This document shows, piece by piece, positions 1-6,687 of a DNA stretch of 8,094 nucleotides (its first letter is position 1; each line of letters opens with the position of its first letter). Origin of the DNA: Microbacteriaceae bacterium UBA4731 (GTDB lineage Bacteria > Actinomycetota > Actinomycetes > Actinomycetales > Microbacteriaceae). Made by a program: the position numbers and the translations under genes. The stretch is taken from contig DHJB01000077.1 in NCBI GenBank assembly GCA_002404115.1, forward strand, positions 12,219 to 20,312, written 5' to 3'. The notes under the pieces were generated by a model. That model was given only the letters and a program-made list of their open reading frames with translations, searched no databases and was not told the DNA's origin.

Positions 1-31
1 GCGTTTTAGCGACCACAACTGCGGTTTCGCG
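1..31. repeat. Imperfect 11-bp direct repeat downstream of the thiolase
   Basis: GCGTTTTAGCG (1-11) and GCGGTTTCGCG (21-31) match at 9 of 11 positions, with starts 20 bp apart, about two helical turns. They lie just past the thiolase stop codon at the window edge. The stretch 1-44 holds no gene I can recognise. It could be part of an intergenic repeat, a binding site for a neighbour outside the window, or chance. Confidence is low because the context to the left is missing. Confidence 0.25.
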
Positions 32-44
32 GAGGGGGCAGGGG

Positions 45-1229
45 TTAGCGGGAGAGGAGCAGGGCGTCGCCCTGACCGCCGCCGCCGCACAGCGACACGG
101 CAGCCTTGCCGCCGCCGCGACGCGCGAGCTCCAGCGCGGCGTGCAGCGTGAGCCTGGCTCCTGAGGCGCCGATCGGGTGACCGATCGCGATCCCGCCGCC
201 GTGAATGTTCACGCGGTCGCTGGATAGGCCCAGTTCGGCCGTCGACTGCAGAGCCACCGCGGCGAACGCCTCGTTGATTTCGACGACGTCGAGGTCGGCT
301 GCGGTCCAGCCGGCGCGGCCGAGGGCGTGCGCGATGGCGTTCGCGGGCTGCGAGTGCAGCGAATTGTCCGGTCCGGCGACATGGCCCGATGCCTCGACAA
401 CGGCCAGCCAGCTGAGCCCGTGCTCCTCAGCCCAGGCCCGACTGGCGACGACGACCGCGCTGGCGCCATCGCTCAGCGGCGACGAGTTGCCGGCGGTGAT
501 GGTGCCGTCCGTCGCAAAGGCCGGGCGGAGCCGGCCCAGCGTCTCGGTGGTGCTGTCGCCGCGAATGCCCTCATCGGCGCTGATCACGAGTGGCGCACCC
601 TTGCGCTGCGGCACCTCGATCGGCGTGATTTCGTCGTCGAAGATGCCGGCGGCGGTAGCAGCGGCTGCGCGCTGGTGCGACGCGGCCGCGATTTCGTCCT
701 GGGCGAGGCGGTCGATGCCGAGCTTCCCGTTGACCCGCTCGGTCGAGATCCCCATCGACAGGCCGTCGAAGGCATCCGTCAGGCCGTCGTGGGCGGCGTG
801 GTCGAGCGCCGTGACGCTGCCGTACGGCCAGCCCTGGCGGGAGCCCGGCAGCAGGTGCGGGGCCTGCGACATCGATTCCTGCCCGCCGGCGACGACGACA
901 TTCGCTTCGCCCAGGCGGATGAGCCTGGCCGCGTCGACGACGGCGGCGAGCCCGGACAGGCACACCTTGTTGAGCGTCATCGCCGGGACGTTCCACGGGA
1001 TGCCGGCGCCGATGGCGCTCTGGCGGGCCGGGTTCTGGCCGCAGCCGGCCTGGAGCACCTGCCCCATCAGCACGGAGTCGACCTGCTCAGGGGCAACGCC
1101 GGCACGGGCGAGCGCTCCCGTGATGGCGGCGGCACCCAGCTGCACCGCGGTAAGGGAGGAAAGCTGCCCGTTCACGCGGCCCTGTGGGGTGCGTGAGCCG
1201 GCCACGATGACTACTTCGATTGCGCCCAT
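45..1229 (-). CDS. Acetyl-CoA C-acetyltransferase (thiolase family)
   Basis: This is a complete 394-residue thiolase, the normal family length. It is expected to condense two acetyl-CoA to acetoacetyl-CoA, or the reverse, in the cytoplasm. All catalytic landmarks are visible: the nucleophilic Cys90 in NKVCLSGL, NEAF at about 319-322, His351 in GGGIAIGHPIG, and the general-base Cys381 in SLCGGGGQGD. The ATG start at 1229 is supported by a Shine-Dalgarno sequence AAGGAG (plus-strand 1235-1240) five bases upstream. The stop is TAA at 45-47. The gene is divergent from ispG across 103 bases. Thiolase chemistry is secure from the residues. Whether the enzyme serves biosynthesis (acetoacetyl-CoA) or beta-oxidation (longer 3-ketoacyl-CoA) cannot be settled from sequence alone, and no other fatty-acid gene is adjacent to decide it, so no symbol is given. 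Confidence 0.95.
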   Translation of the reverse strand: MGAIEVVIVAGSRTPQGRVNGQLSSLTAVQLGAAAITGALARAGVAPEQVDSVLMGQVLQAGCGQNPARQSAIGAGIPWNVPAMTLNKVCLSGLAAVVDAARLIRLGEANVVVAGGQESMSQAPHLLPGSRQGWPYGSVTALDHAAHDGLTDAFDGLSMGISTERVNGKLGIDRLAQDEIAAASHQRAAAATAAGIFDDEITPIEVPQRKGAPLVISADEGIRGDSTTETLGRLRPAFATDGTITAGNSSPLSDGASAVVVASRAWAEEHGLSWLAVVEASGHVAGPDNSLHSQPANAIAHALGRAGWTAADLDVVEINEAFAAVALQSTAELGLSSDRVNIHGGGIAIGHPIGASGARLTLHAALELARRGGGKAAVSLCGGGGQGDALLLSR

Positions 1230-1234
1230 GGTGA

Positions 1235-1266
1235 CTCCTTCGTCTTGACGATTCCCTCCCAGCCTA
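1235..1266 (-). promoter_or_regulatory. Putative thiolase promoter -10 and ribosome binding site
   Basis: On the minus strand, TAGGCT (plus 1261-1266) fits the actinobacterial TANNNT -10 pattern. A transcript starting about seven bases downstream would have a leader of roughly 25 nt carrying AAGGAG (plus 1235-1240), five bases before the ATG. No good -35 hexamer is visible, so the -10 call is weak. The ribosome binding site is clear and supports the start at 1229. Confidence 0.4.
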
Positions 1267-1320
1267 GTTCCGCGACGCGGCCGGCCCGCCGCCGTTCAGG
1301 ACGCACGGAGCGCCGGCGCG

Positions 1321-1335
1321 TAAGCTGAGTGCGTG
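1321..1335 (+). promoter_or_regulatory. -10 box placed for a leaderless ispG mRNA
   Basis: TAAGCT (1321-1326) fits TANNNT and is followed by exactly six bases before the GTG start at 1333. A -10 hexamer normally covers -12 to -7, so transcription should begin at the G of the start codon. No Shine-Dalgarno sequence precedes this start, which agrees with leaderless translation. No clear -35 element is seen. The block closely resembles the one in front of proS (12 of 15 bases identical from the T of the -10 through the GTG). Confidence 0.6.
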
Positions 1336-2493
1336 GCTGCAATCAACTTAGGGATGCCCAAGGTACCTGAGGTACTCGCTCCCAGACGTAAGACCCGTCA
1401 GATCAAAGTCGGCAAGGTGCTGGTAGGTGGCGACGCTCAGGTGAGCGTCCAGTCCATGACGACCACCCCGACGCCGAACATCAACGCGACCCTGCAGCAG
1501 ATCGCCGAGCTCACGGCATCCGGCTGCGACATCGTGCGGGTTGCCGTGCCCAGCCGGGACGACGCAGAGGCGCTGCCGATCATCGCTAAGAAGAGCCAGA
1601 TCCCGGTCATCGCCGACATCCACTTCCAGCCGAGCTACGTGTTCGCCGCGATCGACGCCGGGTGCGCCGCTGTCCGAGTCAACCCGGGCAACATCCGCAA
1701 GTTCGACGACCAGGTCGGCAAGATCGCCGCCGCCGCCAAGGCCGCCGGCGTCTCGATCCGGATCGGCGTCAACGCCGGATCGCTCGAGCCGACCCTGCTG
1801 CAGAAGTACGGCAAGGCCACCCCGGAGGCGCTGGTCGAAAGCGCCGTCTGGGAAGCGAGCCTGTTCGAGGAGCACGACTTCCACGACTTCAAGATCTCGG
1901 TCAAGCACAACGACCCGATCATCATGGTCAAGGCCTACCGGCTGCTGGCCGAGCGCGGCGACTGGCCGCTGCACCTCGGCGTCACGGAGGCCGGCCCGTC
2001 GTTCCAGGGCACGATCAAGAGCGCCACGGCGTTCGGCATCCTGCTCTCCGAGGGCATCGGCGACACCATCCGGGTGTCGCTCAGCGCGCCGCCGGTGGAG
2101 GAGATCAAGGTTGGCCTGCAGATCCTGCAGTCGCTGAACCTGCGTGAGCGCAAGCTCGAGATCGTCTCCTGCCCGAGCTGCGGCCGCGCCCAGGTCGACG
2201 TGTACAAGCTCGCCAACGACGTGACCGACGGCCTCGAGGGCATGACCGTGCCGCTGCGGGTCGCCGTGATGGGATGCGTCGTCAACGGACCGGGCGAGGC
2301 CCGCGAGGCCGACCTCGGCGTGGCATCCGGCAACGGCAAGGGCCAGATCTTCGTCAAGGGTGAGGTCATCAAGACCGTACCCGAGTCCGAGATCGTCGCG
2401 ACGCTCATCGAAGAGGCGAACCGCCTCGCCGCCGAAATGCCCGCCAGCGAGGACCGCCTCGGCGCCCCCGTCGTCACCGTCGGGTCCAGGTAA
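1333..2493 (+). CDS. ispG: 4-hydroxy-3-methylbut-2-en-1-yl diphosphate synthase (IspG/GcpE)
   Basis: This 386-residue enzyme performs the penultimate step of the MEP (non-mevalonate) isoprenoid pathway. It reductively opens 2-C-methyl-D-erythritol 2,4-cyclodiphosphate to HMBPP with a 4Fe-4S cluster in the cytoplasm. The N-terminal TIM-barrel part begins with the typical RQIKVGKV and [11 protein letters not shown] segments. The C-terminal cluster domain has Cys280 and Cys283 (SCPSCGR) and Cys315 ([10 protein letters not shown]). Glu322, seven residues on, completes the 3Cys+Glu ligand set, with the same spacing as E. coli Cys270/273/305/Glu312. It is the short bacterial form without the insert domain found in plants. 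The GTG start keeps the usual actinobacterial N-terminus and sits six bases after a -10 box. proS follows in the same direction after 111 bases with its own likely promoter. Confidence 0.98.
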   Translation: MAAINLGMPKVPEVLAPRRKTRQIKVGKVLVGGDAQVSVQSMTTTPTPNINATLQQIAELTASGCDIVRVAVPSRDDAEALPIIAKKSQIPVIADIHFQPSYVFAAIDAGCAAVRVNPGNIRKFDDQVGKIAAAAKAAGVSIRIGVNAGSLEPTLLQKYGKATPEALVESAVWEASLFEEHDFHDFKISVKHNDPIIMVKAYRLLAERGDWPLHLGVTEAGPSFQGTIKSATAFGILLSEGIGDTIRVSLSAPPVEEIKVGLQILQSLNLRERKLEIVSCPSCGRAQVDVYKLANDVTDGLEGMTVPLRVAVMGCVVNGPGEAREADLGVASGNGKGQIFVKGEVIKTVPESEIVATLIEEANRLAAEMPASEDRLGAPVVTVGSR

Positions 2494-2604
2494 CCTCGCC
2501 TCACCCCCGCTGGGTTGCGGACACAACTCAACCGCTGGCCGGAGGATGCGTCGGGCGATGGTGCGCTTTCGCGGATGGGCGGGGCCGCGCCGTAAGGTTG
2601 GTGC
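2494..2604 (+). other. ispG-proS intergenic region
   Basis: These 111 bases hold no convincing gene. I see a weak dyad GGTTG (2513-2517) / CAACC (2529-2533) with an 11-base loop, and a direct repeat CCGCTGG at 2507-2513 and 2532-2538. No T-run follows, so a factor-independent terminator is not supported. The last 12 bases contain the proS -10 box. Confidence 0.5.
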
Positions 2605-2607
2605 GTG
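2593..2607 (+). promoter_or_regulatory. -10 box placed for a leaderless proS mRNA
   Basis: TAAGGT (2593-2598) fits TANNNT and is followed by six bases and then the GTG start at 2605, so the predicted +1 is the first base of the start codon. There is no Shine-Dalgarno sequence at the expected distance. A -35 match is poor; the upstream sequence is GC-rich. The same spacing and very similar bases occur in front of ispG. Confidence 0.6.
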
Positions 2608-4368
2608 CCTATTCGTATGTCGAACTACTTCCTCCGTACCCTCCGCGAAGACCCCTCGGACGCCGAGGTCACCAGCCACCGCCTGCTCGTGAGGGCCGGC
2701 TACATCCGTCGCCAGGCGCCTGGGATCTTCGCCTGGCTGCCGCTCGGACTCCGGGTCAAGAGCAAGATCGAGGCGATCGTGCGCGAGGAGATGGCGGCGG
2801 CGGGCGCCCACGAGGTGCACTTCCCCGCCCTGCTGCCGCGCGAACCGTACGAAGTCACCGGCCGCTGGGACGAGTACGGCGACGGCCTGTTCCGGCTGCA
2901 GGACCGCAAGGGAAGCGACCTGCTCCTCGCCCCGACCCACGAGGAGGTCTTCACGCTCCTGGTGAAGGACCTCTACAACAGCTACAAGGACCTGCCCCTG
3001 TCGATCTACCAGATCCAGGACAAGTACCGTGACGAGGCCCGATCGCGCGGAGGGCTGCTGCGCGGTCGCGAATTCACGATGAAGGATGCCTACTCCTTCG
3101 ACTACACCGACGCCGGCCTGGATGCGAGCTACCAGGCGCAGCGTGACGCCTACGAGCGCATCTTCGCGAGGCTCGGCCTCGAATACGTCATCGTCCAGGC
3201 GGATGCCGGAGCCATGGGCGGTTCGAAGAGCGAGGAATTCCTGCACCCGACGCCCGTCGGCGAGGACACCTTCGTGCGATCCAGCGGCGGATACGCGGCG
3301 AACGTCGAGGCCTTCAGGACGATCGCCCCGCCCGCGATCAGCTTCAAGGACCTCACCTCGGCCGAGGTGTTCGACACCCCGGACACCCCGACGATCCAGA
3401 CCCTCGTCGACCGCGCTAACAGCGCGCACCCGCGCCCGGACGGTCGCCAGTGGACGGCCGCCGACACCCTCAAGAACGTCGTTCTCGCCCTCACCAAGCC
3501 CGACGGGACTCGCGAGCTGGTGGTCATCGCAGTACCCGGCGACCGTGAGGTCGACCTCAAGCGCGTCGAGGTCGCAGTCGCCCCCGCCGAGGTGGAGGCG
3601 GCCAACGAGACCGACTTCGCCAGGCACCCCGGCCTGGTCAAGGGCTACATCGGACCGTGGTCCGCGGCCGGAGCCGTGCTGGGCGAGAAGTCGGCCACCC
3701 GCATCCGTTTCCTTGTTGACCCCCGCGTCGTCGACGGCACCGAATGGATCACGGGCGCCAACGAGCCCGGCCGACACGTATTCGGGCTCGTTGCCGGGCG
3801 CGACTTTCGGGCCGACGGAACCGTCGAGGCGGCCGAGGTTCGCGCCGGCGATCCAGCCCCTGACGGCTCAGGTCCGGTCGAACTGGCCCGCGGGATGGAA
3901 ATCGGCCACGTCTTCCAGCTCGGCCGCAAGTATGCCGAAGCGCTCGGACTCAAGGTGCTCGATGAGAACGGCAAGCTCGTCACCGTCACGATGGGCTCCT
4001 ACGGCATCGGCATCACCCGCATCCTCGCGGTCATCGCCGAGTTGAACAACGACGCGAAGGGCCTGATCTGGCCGGAGACCGTTGCGCCGTTCGACGTGCA
4101 CGTCGTCGCCACCGGGCGCGATGAGATCGTCTTCGAGACCTCGGAGGCCGTCGTCGCCGCGATCGAGGCCACGGGCCGCGACGTGCTGTACGACGACCGC
4201 CGCAAGGTCTCGCCCGGCGTCAAGTTCGGCGACGCCGAACTCGTCGGCATTCCCCTGATAGTCATCGTCGGACGTGGGGCGGCCGACGGCATCGTCGAAT
4301 TCTGGGATCGCCGCACCGGCGAACGCGAGCAGGTTGCCGTCGCCGACGTCGCTGCCCGCCTGGCCTGA
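2605..4368 (+). CDS. proS: Prolyl-tRNA synthetase (bacterial type, with editing domain)
   Basis: This 587-residue class II aminoacyl-tRNA synthetase charges tRNA-Pro with proline in the cytoplasm. Motif 1 lies near residues 47-80. The Thr111-x-Glu113 loop (LLAPTHEE) binds the substrate. Motif 2 runs from about 140 to 165 ([10 protein letters not shown], then [11 protein letters not shown]). Motif 3 is at about 463-478 (GSYGIGITR). Between motifs 2 and 3, roughly residues 240-400, is the YbaK-like INS domain that hydrolyses mischarged Ala-tRNA-Pro; Lys290 in TLKNVV corresponds to the catalytic editing lysine. The anticodon-binding HGTP domain fills about 490-585. Length and order match full-length bacterial ProRS rather than the shorter archaeal/eukaryotic type. 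The GTG start gives the N-terminus [15 protein letters not shown]; the ATG at 2617 is an alternative four codons in, but the -10 box at 2593 favours the GTG. Confidence 0.98.
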   Translation: MPIRMSNYFLRTLREDPSDAEVTSHRLLVRAGYIRRQAPGIFAWLPLGLRVKSKIEAIVREEMAAAGAHEVHFPALLPREPYEVTGRWDEYGDGLFRLQDRKGSDLLLAPTHEEVFTLLVKDLYNSYKDLPLSIYQIQDKYRDEARSRGGLLRGREFTMKDAYSFDYTDAGLDASYQAQRDAYERIFARLGLEYVIVQADAGAMGGSKSEEFLHPTPVGEDTFVRSSGGYAANVEAFRTIAPPAISFKDLTSAEVFDTPDTPTIQTLVDRANSAHPRPDGRQWTAADTLKNVVLALTKPDGTRELVVIAVPGDREVDLKRVEVAVAPAEVEAANETDFARHPGLVKGYIGPWSAAGAVLGEKSATRIRFLVDPRVVDGTEWITGANEPGRHVFGLVAGRDFRADGTVEAAEVRAGDPAPDGSGPVELARGMEIGHVFQLGRKYAEALGLKVLDENGKLVTVTMGSYGIGITRILAVIAELNNDAKGLIWPETVAPFDVHVVATGRDEIVFETSEAVVAAIEATGRDVLYDDRRKVSPGVKFGDAELVGIPLIVIVGRGAADGIVEFWDRRTGEREQVAVADVAARLA

Positions 4369-4388
4369 CCCTTACGGGCCCTTACGGG
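4369..4388. repeat. Tandem 10-bp repeat in the convergent proS/DUF1206 gap
   Basis: CCCTTACGGG occurs twice in perfect tandem, at 4369-4378 and 4379-4388, starting at the base right after the proS stop codon. Each unit is a small dyad (CCC/GGG around TTAC), and across the junction GCCC-TTAC-GGGC forms another. It may be part of a transcription end signal. Confidence 0.7.
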
Positions 4389-4424
4389 CGGGCAAACGGC
4401 GCGCCCGGCCTGAGCCCTACAGGC
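4378..4424. terminator. Candidate bidirectional terminator between proS and DUF1206
   Basis: Several GC-rich dyads are packed here: GCCC-TTAC-GGGC (4378-4389); CGGGCG (4385-4390) pairing with CGCCCG (4402-4407) over an 11-base loop; and GCCTG (4408-4412) pairing with CAGGC (4420-4424), the last running into the final codons of DUF1206. The two genes converge here, so transcription from both sides should end in this gap. No T-run follows on either strand, so termination may be weak or depend on Rho; high-GC actinobacteria often lack the T-tail. Confidence 0.45.
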
Positions 4425-5238
4425 GGGCGAACCATGCCCGGGCGAAGCTGTACACGCCGAACGCGATCAGGCCGATGCCGACCGCGATCAAGATCGCTGA
4501 GCCGAACGGCAGGGCGACCAGCGATTTGAGGGCGCCGTCGAGACCGGTTGACTTGGCGGCGTTGGTCATGAATGCCGCGACGAGGAACAGGATGCCGACG
4601 ACGCCGAGCGCAATGCCCTTGGCGATGTAGCCGAACATGCCGAGGGCCACGATGGCCGTGCCGGGGGGCCCGCTCGGCACGGAGATGCTCTCGGTGAACT
4701 TCTTGGCCGCACCGCTGTAGACGAAGAAACCGCCGATCACGAGAACGAGGAGTCCGACGAGGACGAGCAGGATGATGCCGCCAGGAACCTTCAGCATCGA
4801 CGCGGTGAAGTCCTGCGTGCTCTTGGCCGCGTTCGTCGAAGCGCCGCTGGCGAAGCTGAATGCCGTTGCCGCGATGGCCAGGTAGGCGACACCCTTGCCC
4901 AGTTCGATCAGTCGGTGCGCCCATTTGCGTTTGGGGTCCTGTGCCGGCACCAGGAAGGCCTGCACCACCTGCCACAGCCCGAGCGCAACCAGACCGATCG
5001 CGATGGTCCAGAGCAGGAAGACGCCGCCGGGGGAGTGCGAAAGCTGTCCGAGCGCGCCCGACTGGTCGGCGTGGCCGCCGCCCGTTCCGGTGGCGACGCC
5101 GATGGCGATCAGCCCGATCATCAGGTGCAGGAGGCCGATGACCGCGTAGCCGACCCGGGCGAGCGTGCGAAAGGGGGTGCTGTTCTCGGCGCTGCGTGCG
5201 GCCTGGCGCACGTTCTTGGCTGCTGAATCGCTCATCAT
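4417..5238 (-). CDS. DUF1206 family six-helix membrane protein
   Basis: This 273-residue integral membrane protein has unknown function. Six hydrophobic segments are visible at about 31-49, 72-95, 112-131, 152-175, 200-223 and 244-263. They form three tandem two-helix units, the hallmark of DUF1206. The first helix of each unit carries a Gly-rich start (ARVGYAVIG, ELGKGVAYL, MFGYIAKGIA). The units are joined by similar polar loops (QSGALGQLSHSPGG, KSTQDFTASMLKVPGG, KSTGLDGALKSL), and the second helices end in related segments (LGLWQVVQAF, IGGFFVYSGA, FGVYSFARAW). The N-terminal 27 residues are polar and there is no cleavable signal peptide. The start at 5238 (ATG ATG) fits a leaderless promoter. 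The gene converges on proS and is divergent from nusA. I recognise the family from its repeat pattern; substrate or partner cannot be inferred. Confidence 0.85.
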   Translation of the reverse strand: MMSDSAAKNVRQAARSAENSTPFRTLARVGYAVIGLLHLMIGLIAIGVATGTGGGHADQSGALGQLSHSPGGVFLLWTIAIGLVALGLWQVVQAFLVPAQDPKRKWAHRLIELGKGVAYLAIAATAFSFASGASTNAAKSTQDFTASMLKVPGGIILLVLVGLLVLVIGGFFVYSGAAKKFTESISVPSGPPGTAIVALGMFGYIAKGIALGVVGILFLVAAFMTNAAKSTGLDGALKSLVALPFGSAILIAVGIGLIAFGVYSFARAWFARL

Positions 5239-5272
5239 TTTCTCAGACTAGTCTCGGACTGGCCGTCAGCAA
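5236..5272 (-). promoter_or_regulatory. Promoter of the DUF1206 gene (leaderless type)
   Basis: On the minus strand, TTGCTG (plus 5267-5272) is a fair -35 match. It is separated by 16 bases from TAGTCT (plus 5245-5250), a TANNNT -10 box. Six bases separate the -10 from the first ATG, so the predicted +1 is the A of the start codon. No Shine-Dalgarno sequence lies at the proper distance. This is the best-formed promoter in the window, having both hexamers. Confidence 0.6.
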
Positions 5273-5287
5273 CAGGAGGAGCCGCCG

Positions 5288-5317
5288 GTGATGAGGGGCC
5301 CCGGATTCAGGTACCGT
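5288..5317 (+). promoter_or_regulatory. Putative nusA operon promoter
   Basis: TACCGT (5312-5317) fits TANNNT. GTGATG (5288-5293) lies 18 bases upstream and matches three of six bases of TTGACA. Transcription would start near 5324, giving a leader of about 53 nt. The overlapping TATAGG (5317-5322) is an alternative -10 with a worse -35. The divergent DUF1206 -35 lies only 15 bases to the left, so RNA polymerases at the two promoters could interfere with each other. Confidence 0.35.
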
Positions 5318-5362
5318 ATAGGGGAGCCCGCTGCGCAGTTTCGCGGCGGCAATAATCTGAAT

Positions 5363-5370
5363 AGAGGAGG
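5363..5370 (+). promoter_or_regulatory. Strong nusA ribosome binding site
   Basis: AGAGGAGG lies six bases before the ATG at 5377. It is close to ideal complementarity with the 16S rRNA tail and fixes the nusA start. It contrasts with the SD-less starts of ispG, proS and DUF1206. Confidence 0.85.
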
Positions 5371-5376
5371 CCGGCC

Positions 5377-6387
5377 ATGGACATCGACCTCGGTATGTTG
5401 CGGCAAATGGAGCGCGAGAAAGAGATCCCCTTCGAGGAACTCGCGCAAATCATCGAGCAGGCAATCCTGACCGCCTACCTGAAGCACATCCACCCGGGTG
5501 AGCCGATGAAGCAGGCCGTCGGGGAAGAGCCGGGCGCGCGCGTCGTTCTCGACCGCAAGACCGGCCACATCACGATCTACGCGCCAGAGCACGACGACGA
5601 AGGCAACATCATCGGCGAGGGCGTCGACGACCCGACCGACTTCGGCCGGATTGCCGCGTTCGCGGCGAAGCAGGTCATCAACCAGCGTCTGCGTGACCTG
5701 GCGGATGACGCGGTGCTGGGCGAGTTCAAGAGCCGCGAGGGCGACATCGTGGCCGGCATCATCCAGCAGGGCCCGAACCCGCGGATGATCCACGTCGATC
5801 TCGGCAGCGTCGAGGCGATCCTGCCTCCCGAAGAGCAGGTGCCGGGCGAGAGCTACACGCACGGCACGCGCATCCGGGTGTACGTGACGGCGGTCGGCAA
5901 GGGGCTGAAGGGTCCGCAGATCACCGTGTCCCGTACCCACCCGTCCCTCGTGCGCCGGTTGTTCGCGCTCGAGGTACCCGAGATCGCCAGCGGCGTCGTG
6001 GAGATCGTCTCGCTCGCCCGCGAAGCCGGTCACCGCACCAAGATCGCCGTTCGCGCCACCGAGCCGGGCGTCAACGCCAAGGGTGCCTGCATCGGCGAGC
6101 TCGGACAGCGCGTCCGTGCGGTCACCGCTGAGCTCAACAACGAGAAGATCGACATCGTCGACTATTCGCCGGATCTCGCCACGTTCGTTGCCAACGCGCT
6201 GTCGCCGGCGAAGGTCACCAGCGCCTACGTCATCGACGAATCGATCAAGGCCGTTCGCGCTCTCGTGCCCGACTACCAGCTCTCCCTCGCCATCGGCAAG
6301 GAGGGCCAGAACGCCCGCCTCGCGGCGAAGCTGACCGGCGCGAAAATCGACATTCAACCTGACAGTATTCTGGAGGACAACGAATAG
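5377..6387 (+). CDS. nusA: Transcription termination/antitermination factor NusA
   Basis: This 336-residue RNA polymerase-binding factor modulates pausing, intrinsic termination and rRNA antitermination. Domain order: an N-terminal polymerase-binding domain (about 1-115, MDIDLGMLRQMEREKEIP); an S1 domain beginning near 121 (GDIVAGIIQQ); KH1 with its GxxG loop at 240-243 (GELG); and KH2 with GKEG at 307-310 (LSLAIGKEGQNARLAAKLTG). It ends soon after KH2, lacking the C-terminal acidic repeats of E. coli NusA, as is normal for actinobacteria. The glutamate in the KH1 GxxG loop is unusual. It opens the nusA-ylxR-infB operon; ylxR starts 18 bases after the TAG stop. rimP, normally immediately upstream, is absent here. 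Confidence 0.98.
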   Translation: MDIDLGMLRQMEREKEIPFEELAQIIEQAILTAYLKHIHPGEPMKQAVGEEPGARVVLDRKTGHITIYAPEHDDEGNIIGEGVDDPTDFGRIAAFAAKQVINQRLRDLADDAVLGEFKSREGDIVAGIIQQGPNPRMIHVDLGSVEAILPPEEQVPGESYTHGTRIRVYVTAVGKGLKGPQITVSRTHPSLVRRLFALEVPEIASGVVEIVSLAREAGHRTKIAVRATEPGVNAKGACIGELGQRVRAVTAELNNEKIDIVDYSPDLATFVANALSPAKVTSAYVIDESIKAVRALVPDYQLSLAIGKEGQNARLAAKLTGAKIDIQPDSILEDNE

Positions 6388-6405
6388 AGAGGTCGAGGGG
6401 GTACG

Positions 6406-6663
6406 ATGGAACCCGTTAGAACGTGCATTGGATGCCGTTCACGCGCTCCTCGATCCTCACTTCTGAGGGTTGTAGCCCGGGAATCAGAACTCGTGGTGGA
6501 TGAAACCGCCACCCTCCCCGGCAGAGGTGCGTGGTTGCATCCCACCGCCGCGTGCTTCCAGGAAGCCGCAAGGCGACGCGCCTTTGGGCGTGCTCTTCGC
6601 GTGACCAGCCACCTGGACGCGAAACAACTAGAGAACAGGCTGAATTGGCTAATGGATAACTAA
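6406..6663 (+). CDS. ylxR: YlxR family RNA-binding protein (RnpM)
   Basis: This 85-residue basic protein of the YlxR (DUF448) family is conserved between nusA and infB in many bacteria. The family signatures are present: RTCIGCRSRAP at about 5-15, then GRGAWLHP near 40-47, a cysteine in the AACF segment, and RRRAFGRALR around 57-66. In Bacillus subtilis the homologue binds RNA and has been described as a modulator of RNase P (RnpM); applying that here is inference. The ATG at 6406 is preceded by a purine-rich GAGGGGG (6395-6401), a reasonable if close ribosome binding site. The gene is 18 bases from nusA and surely co-transcribed with it. It ends at TAA 6661-6663, 76 bases before infB. Confidence 0.93.
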   Translation: MEPVRTCIGCRSRAPRSSLLRVVARESELVVDETATLPGRGAWLHPTAACFQEAARRRAFGRALRVTSHLDAKQLENRLNWLMDN

Positions 6664-6687
6664 TGAGCGGCTCGAAATGAGACCCGT

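Noticed and set aside
205..1248. 347-codon plus-strand open frame opposite the thiolase
   Set aside because: The minus strand encodes all thiolase catalytic motifs in order. The plus frame is Ser/Ala/Arg/Pro-rich without any motif.
45..2493. Functional link between the thiolase (first step of the mevalonate route) and ispG (MEP route)
   Set aside because: Adjacency is divergent, no mevalonate gene is present, and thiolases have many roles. Co-operation cannot be supported from the sequence.
2507..2538. Terminator hairpin after ispG
   Set aside because: The best stem is 5 bp with an 11-base loop and no T-run, too weak to call.
1348..3777. 809-codon open frame on the minus strand across ispG and proS
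   Set aside because: It is a shadow of two well-recognised genes. Its composition (Asp, Val, Gly, Leu, Arg rich) is typical of antisense reading of GC-biased codons, it crosses a gene boundary, and it has no recognisable domain.
5266..5352. Minus-strand peptide end GPLITGGSSCC with tandem Cys codons ahead of DUF1206, resembling a cysteine-attenuation leader peptide
   Set aside because: Only TTG or CTG starts are available and neither has a ribosome binding site. The Cys codons coincide with the -35 element of the DUF1206 promoter, so this DNA should not be in the DUF1206 transcript.
5288..5470. 60-codon plus-strand frame with AGGAGG upstream and a GTG ATG start, overlapping nusA
   Set aside because: The start signal looks good, but the frame lies over the proposed nusA promoter and then runs out of frame through nusA. 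The translation is Ser/Arg-rich shadow sequence with no family resemblance, and it is not a rimP remnant I can recognise.
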